Positions 59,122 through 64,000 of a stretch of 64,000 nt of DNA are shown here, one piece after another. Both the position numbers and the translations under genes were made by a program. This stretch comes from Sycobia sp. Sy_11 (lineage: Eukaryota > Arthropoda > Insecta > Hymenoptera > Epichrysomallidae): positions 1,266,501 through 1,330,500 of the forward strand of contig JACCIC010000062.1 of the NCBI GenBank assembly GCA_018907035.1, given 5' to 3'. The number at the start of each line of letters is the position of its first letter. The stretch's first letter is position 1. Below the pieces are notes generated by a model. It did no database searches. It had not been told where the DNA came from and worked only from the letters and a program-made list of their open reading frames with translations.

Positions 59122-60170
59122 CTGGAAGGTATTTTAATTATTAATTGACGATTAACAATCAATGATGACGCTTACGATATAGATATTGCGACTGTTATAA
59201 GTATTTCGTTTCGTTCAAACTTCGGCTATAATTATTGCATGTAAGGATAATTAAAATACGGCTCTCTTTCCTACCATTGTTCGCTGCAGCTGACTCGATG
59301 CCAATATTAAATTCAATAATTAATAAGTCATTGATCGTAAAAGTATTAAAATTCGTTTCACAAATTGATAATATTACGGTTATAATAAAAAGAAAAATAA
59401 GCATACTTTTATAATATTGTTAAGGTCCGTTTTAATGTACAAGTACAATTTTTTAGATATAGTTCTCAATATAGCTTCTAGAAAAATCACGTTCTTTGAT
59501 CATAAACCAATAATGAAACAGTACTAATGAAAGTTTAAGCAAACTGTACAATTAATATAAATAAAGGTATTGCACGTATAAAGAAACTTCATCGAAGAGA
59601 TATTCAAGAAGTAGCCGAAATGCATTTGCTTAAAAGCTTTCGGCAGTGCTCCTTATGAAAGAAACATCTCGCTTATTCATTTAGTACAAGTATGCAAAAT
59701 AAATTAACAATATTGAAGCTGCAGCGACAACGAGGCGTACATGCAACTTAGCGGTGTCCAGATGAGATTTAAATATATAACAATTCTTCCTACAACACGT
59801 TCGTCTGTTGATATATGCAAATATAAGTAAAGGAGACAATTAGCTCGACTCGTTGCATCCGGTCCCGAACGCGACGATGCGACGCGAAGCACGCGTTATA
59901 CGAAGCTGCACGACATAAGACGAAGTCTGTTTAGGCTATGTTGCTCGATATGCTCTTCATCAAAAGAGGAACGAAGGATTTCTATCGCACGCTTTCTATA
60001 CGCTCATCCTTTGTTGTGCCGCATGAGTTCTGTCTCTGTCTCTCTCACTCTCTCTCTCTCTCTCTCTCTCACCCTCTTTCTCCGCCGGAGCATAACTCAT
60101 TCAATGTTTGGAATTTTGATGAAAAGCACTCACGACTCTGAGAGTTCTCCGCAATTTATTACATTCCCCC
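59122..60170. other. Non-coding stretch with CpG-rich block and CT tract
   Basis: CpG-rich sequence at about 59,700-59,940 and a (CT)n tract at 60,035-60,071. Overlapping short ORFs on both strands, none recognised. Confidence 0.4.
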
Positions 60171-60851
60171 TATATGCTCGCTCGAAGCGTGCGAATTTAT
60201 TTTTAAGCCGACGCGCTGCGTACTCACTCGAGATGGAACCGACGAGAAAACGTTTACTTCGGCGACAATACGAATCATGTATCGGGACGAATTGGTATAT
60301 ATAGCGAAAGTTGCGCGGAACTTTTGATCTAATCATTAATGCTTTTAAAATCATTCCATTCAAGTCTATGGGGATAAAAAAATAATAAGGGAAAAAGAGC
60401 ATAAATGAATACATAAATAAATTTGACCTTAACATACGTAATTTTCATTCGTAAGTTCAGCTAAAGGAGGGGGAGGCGTAAAATGTGTGAAAATTAATAA
60501 GATTAATTAAAGAAAACTAAGCTTTAATAAAATAAAGAATAGAAAATGAAATAACATGGAGACTTAGCCGTATAAAACATTCCAGTTTTAAGTGAGGGAA
60601 ATGCCCTTGAAATACCAATTTTCATATTTTAGAATTTACACTGTGGCATGATATAAGCGCAGTTACATAAAGATTAAAATATAACTAATTTGAACAATAA
60701 CTTTACATTCTTTGCATACTATGCACATACACAACAATCGTAACAAAGTTTTACAACGAATCGTTTCGTGCTTCAAAATAACCTTACCATATACAAAACA
60801 ATACTTAAAACACGAATTGTTATGCATCTACAACCGGTATCGCTCGCTTAC

Positions 60852-60962
60852 TAGTCTGAGACACATATACGAAATCGAACAGGAAGATATTTTCCAGATC
60901 CACTGGCGCATGACGGCCTCGACGTTTTGGATTCACACTGCGTTGGCGTCAGATTTGCCGAT
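60852..60962 (-). CDS. Weak candidate exon or UTR segment (111 nt)
   Basis: A very good acceptor on the minus strand (GTGATTGTCTGCCCTCAG) and donor GACTA/GTAAGCG bound 111 nt. Only one phase is open, reading SANLTPTQCESKTSRPSCAS and on. The plus strand is also open in two frames across the same bases, one of them reading RYFPDPLAHDGLDVLDSHCV, so coding on either strand is unproven. Its end phase does not match the favoured frame of the 59.0 kb candidate. Confidence 0.2.
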
Positions 60963-61567
60963 CTGAGGGCAGACAATCACACTGCACACCGTAGAAACAG
61001 GAATTCGATCTCTGCTCTGTTGCTGTCTCTGATGTGAAGCTATGTCGCATGGTTAATCAGGATACTTCAAACTCGCACGAATGCAGAGACTCGTGTAACT
61101 AGAACAAGATCTTACACGTTTTCAAATGGATGAATGGATGATAGGAAAAAATACAACGAGAGCTAAAATGTGGCACCTCGATACTCCGGAATCATCTGAG
61201 CGAAAGAAAACTCATACCCAATCCACTTGCGATGATTTTTAACAAAACCTGATGCTGAATTGAGAAGATCATATGACAAAGTATTTGTGCTCCGACTTCA
61301 TGCGAAATTATAGTTATCATGCACGGTCAACTACATAGCTAGGGACAACCAACTGATATTCTCCCATTTACTCCGTACATATACCTCAGTTTATACCTCA
61401 ATAGGAGGATTAGCGACGCTCCTCTGTTTATTACACAGGAGAATTGTCCATGCACTTTTATTTTTTTGGACTTTTAAAAAATTTCTTAAAAAATTTTATT
61501 AAAAAAAGTCAGAAAGACTTTATAACTACAAATCGATTTTATAAGCATAATCGCAAAACGAATATTA

Positions 61568-61730
61568 AGTGTACACTCAAAGTTGATAACTTTAAATAAA
61601 TTCATGTACTTAAATTAAAATTACTACATATTTATTTCATAAACAAATGTTTTTCATTATAAAAACATATATACTTATATCTATTAACTGATTTAGGTGA
61701 AACCATATTTTTTTAATTTAAAAAAATATG
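61568..61730 (+). repeat. Dispersed repeat, copy 2 (partner at 23.65 kb)
   Basis: Shares GTACACT, AAAGTTG, AAATAAAT and TTAACTGATTTAGGTGAAAC-type blocks in order with 23,650-23,815. Confidence 0.6.
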
Positions 61731-61751
61731 TGAACAGATTAATAGGTAAGG

Positions 61752-61754
<3 letters not shown>

Positions 61755-61789
<35 letters not shown>

Positions 61790-61800
61790 AGAGAGAGTGA
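61755..61800. repeat. (GA)n microsatellite
   Basis: About 45 bases of GA with minor interruptions. Confidence 0.95.
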
Positions 61801-62284
61801 AGGAGACATATAGAATCTTCATTCGTCCCTTTTGGTTTTTCCTCTCTCTCCGTTTCCCCCATATAAGGTGGTTCTGTAGTAAATATCATTGTATAATATG
61901 CTCCAAAAATCTAAAAAGCAATCAAATAACTTTTAGAAAAGGGTTAGAGTCTATAATTAGAAGATTTTTGCATGACTACTAAATTTGTAAACATAAATCA
62001 AGTGTTGTCAAAGGTAATTGGATTATTGTAATGTTAATTGAATTTTTTTTAACGAATCTAGTATTTGTAAGAATTTTATTTATTTAATTGTTTTTGTTAA
62101 ATAGATATAAATTACAAAATAAAATATAATACATTAAATATTTTATTATTTTAAAAAAATATTTAAAAAGACGAAACAAAACTATACCTTGAAAACAAGT
62201 AAATATAAAGTTAATGCAAATAAATTATCAAATATTTTAAAGAGAGAAGTTAACTAAATATATGTTTTAGACAAATAATCTCGT

Positions 62285-62875
62285 TTTCGAATTAATTTTG
62301 TTTCTGAGAAGGTGCACATTAGCAAAAAATACAGGATATTTTCGAGACGTATTCTTTTATATTATAATAAAATGCAAACATTTTATTTATTTTTATAATT
62401 TTAACTTACGAATTAATTAATCGAATTTATTCAATTTATTTTCTCTGGGCATTTTCTTCAATTTTTTTAGTTATAATAAGCATACACGACTAACCAAATA
62501 TTTTATAAAAATAATGTATATGAAATATTTCTTAATTGTTTAACTAGTCGACAACATAAATAACTCAGGTAAAACTGAGAGGATATATCCTATGTTATAA
62601 ATGTATTAAGGTATAAAAACACAATTTTTTAAAATCTATACCATAACGGAAATCGCGGGTGGATTTTCGAAAAACGACCATACCTGTTTTGTTGATTCTT
62701 ATATGTTTTTTTTGAGTACTGATTACAATTATCGTAGTGGATTTTGTCAGAAATTACATTATCATGGCAAAAACCATAAAAAAGGTTTTTTTAATGTATC
62801 TCGGAAAATAGTAAAAATTTTGAAAAATAGTTCAAACTAAAAATCTAAATTTCATCAAAAAACTTACATTTTACT
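62285..62875 (+). repeat. Decayed repeat body upstream of a Penelope-type tail
   Basis: 62,285-62,330 (GAATTAATTTTGTTTCTGAG, AAGGTGCACATTAGCA) matches 33,449-33,495. 62,705-62,870 resembles 45,215-45,330 and 33,540-33,600 (TATCTCGG[GA]AAATAGTA). The shared pieces suggest one old element present at least three times. Confidence 0.5.
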
Positions 62876-63140
62876 AAACTCTTAGTCAAGTCGTGGAAGA
62901 TGAATAGTAGCGGTTCAAAACATACAATCTCTAAGGTAAATTTACATTTAAGATGGTGGGGGCAGTCAGGTGGTCCTTCACTAACATAGAATATTGTTAA
63001 CAGTTTCTATAATAAATAATCAATAAATTTTTATTTTTATTATTTTTATTTTATTTATAATTTATTTTCAATAGTTTTTTTCATATTCTAAGGTGGTGAT
63101 TATAAACAAAGTAGGTCTGACTGTTATTATTATTACATAA
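62875..63140 (+). repeat. Penelope-type 3' tail G, complete
   Basis: AAGATGAATAGTAGCGGTTC, AAAACATACAATCTCTAAGG, GATGGTGGGGGCAGTCAGGT, GGTCCTTCACTAACATAGAA, then an AT-rich spacer and TATTCTAAGGTGGTGATTAT, AAACAAAGTAGGTCTGACTG. This is the same order as the tail of the coding Penelope element at 4.8-5.1 kb, in the opposite orientation. Confidence 0.7.
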
Positions 63141-63379
63141 TCAAATGAAAAAAAATATTATTCAAATTAGAATTTTCGTTTAAAGTTTAAAAGAAAATCG
63201 AATCGTTAAATATCAAATTGTTAATCTTAATTATAAACAACTCATCGATCCTCTCTGGGTAGGATTTAGAAAATACCAGATCCATTGCATGTCCATTGTG
63301 ATTAGAAAAAGTAACCCTCTTGCTGGTGCTTGAATGCAGTAAAATGTACAATTTTAAAATTGTTAACTAAGTTCCACTG

Positions 63380-63960
63380 AGTGCTTACAAAATTCTTGCG
63401 AATAAAATCGGTGTTCTGCAAGAGTCTGCCCCTTTATCTCTATTCCGTTAAAATTATACGTCAATGATCTGAGAAAAGCATTCATCGGTAATAATCTATT
63501 AACACGGATGATCATCTGGGTACTTTTAGAGACAAGTTTCTGAAAGGTCTAAAGAAACTAGCAAATAAATGGCACGGATAACCATGTGATGGGGGCTGAT
63601 GGAAAACTCCGGACAGCTCCATTATTCACACAACACTAAAGCAATCTATTTTGATCCAAGAATAAATGAAAATGGTTTTAATCTGTTGGATTGCCTTGTT
63701 CGGATGCTTAGTGAAGATGTAGAATGATATGTTGAAGCAGTTAGTCTTGGCGTTACACTGGATAGTTAAATATAGTGGAAATTGCAATTAGATTTTGTAA
63801 AGGAAAAAATTTAATAGTTTTTTGTACACTCGGTGGTTTATTGGGGATTATCGAGACCTTTCGCAAATAATATTGACAGTGATTTTTTACTGTACGTCTA
63901 TAAGGTTAGACGATGTATCTTTATATGTACATCATATTCAGACTATCAGGTCGCGTAGGA
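63380..63960 (+). pseudogene. Non-LTR retrotransposon RT fragment, heavily decayed
   Basis: With several frame changes the text reads YKILANKIGVLQESAPLSLF near 63,390-63,450, followed by RLKLYVNDLRKAF. That is the QGSVLGPLLFLLYVNDL block of LINE reverse transcriptases. INTDDHLG follows at about 63,498-63,522 in the place of the catalytic F/YADD. Then come a KAIYFDPRINENGFNLL-like stretch and SLGVTLD (about 63,745-63,765), matching the FLGV-LD block. Order and spacing fit a Jockey/CR1-type RT thumb. It is different from the LINE at the left edge. Confidence 0.6.
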
Positions 63961-64000
63961 CAAAACGACAATAAGTTACAAAGTTTTGCAATGCTCCCCC

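Overview
The window is eukaryotic nuclear DNA. It is AT-rich, with long (TA)n, (CT/GA)n and (CA)n microsatellites, scattered CpG-rich islands of a few hundred bases, and many decayed transposable elements: Jockey-like LINE, mariner, Penelope-like, Ty3/gypsy, BEL/Pao, copia, a tRNA-derived SINE and foldback/MITE elements. This mix fits an insect. Un-depleted CpG in an AT-rich background makes a hymenopteran such as an ant or wasp plausible, but that is inference. There is no bacterial-type gene organisation and no CRISPR array.

Layout. 0-3.2 kb: the 3' part of a Jockey-like LINE whose poly(A) tail interrupts a minus-strand mariner. 4.8-6.0 kb: a minus-strand Penelope-like element (RT plus GIY-YIG). 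7.1-16.9 kb: a graveyard of LTR retrotransposons: a gypsy gag/protease remnant (+), a BEL/Pao pol fragment (-), a BEL/Pao element with 5' LTR, gag, protease and RT (+), a copia element truncated in integrase (-) that abuts the BEL RT, and another BEL gag remnant (-). 17.8-64 kb: mostly non-coding DNA with microsatellites, CpG-rich islands, at least seven Penelope-type tails, foldback elements, a 560-bp repeat present as two inverted copies about 15 kb apart, three more mariner relics (35.5, 53.9 and 54.8 kb) and a SINE with perfect 13-bp target-site duplications.

Host gene. The longest ORFs are transposon debris, but very short exons of what looks like a real minus-strand gene can be recovered from splice signals. 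Exons at 36,952-36,882, 22,704-22,622 and 17,926-17,871 each have consensus acceptors and donors and join in one open frame. An exon at 41,726-41,541 also ends in the right phase and may hold the start. Candidates at 53,185-53,099, 59,121-59,013 and 60,962-60,852 are weaker. If this is right, about half the window is intron of one large gene transcribed leftward, and the LTR graveyard at 7-17 kb lies inside or downstream of it. I do not recognise the protein. Part of exon B faintly recalls the propeptide of ADAM/ADAMTS-type metalloproteases, which is only a lead.

The transposon copies are nearly all broken by frameshifts, stops, lost catalytic residues or truncation. No new multi-gene system was found. 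The most useful results are the hidden spliced gene, the nested insertion history, the recurrent Penelope tail family, and several palindromic or inverted elements.
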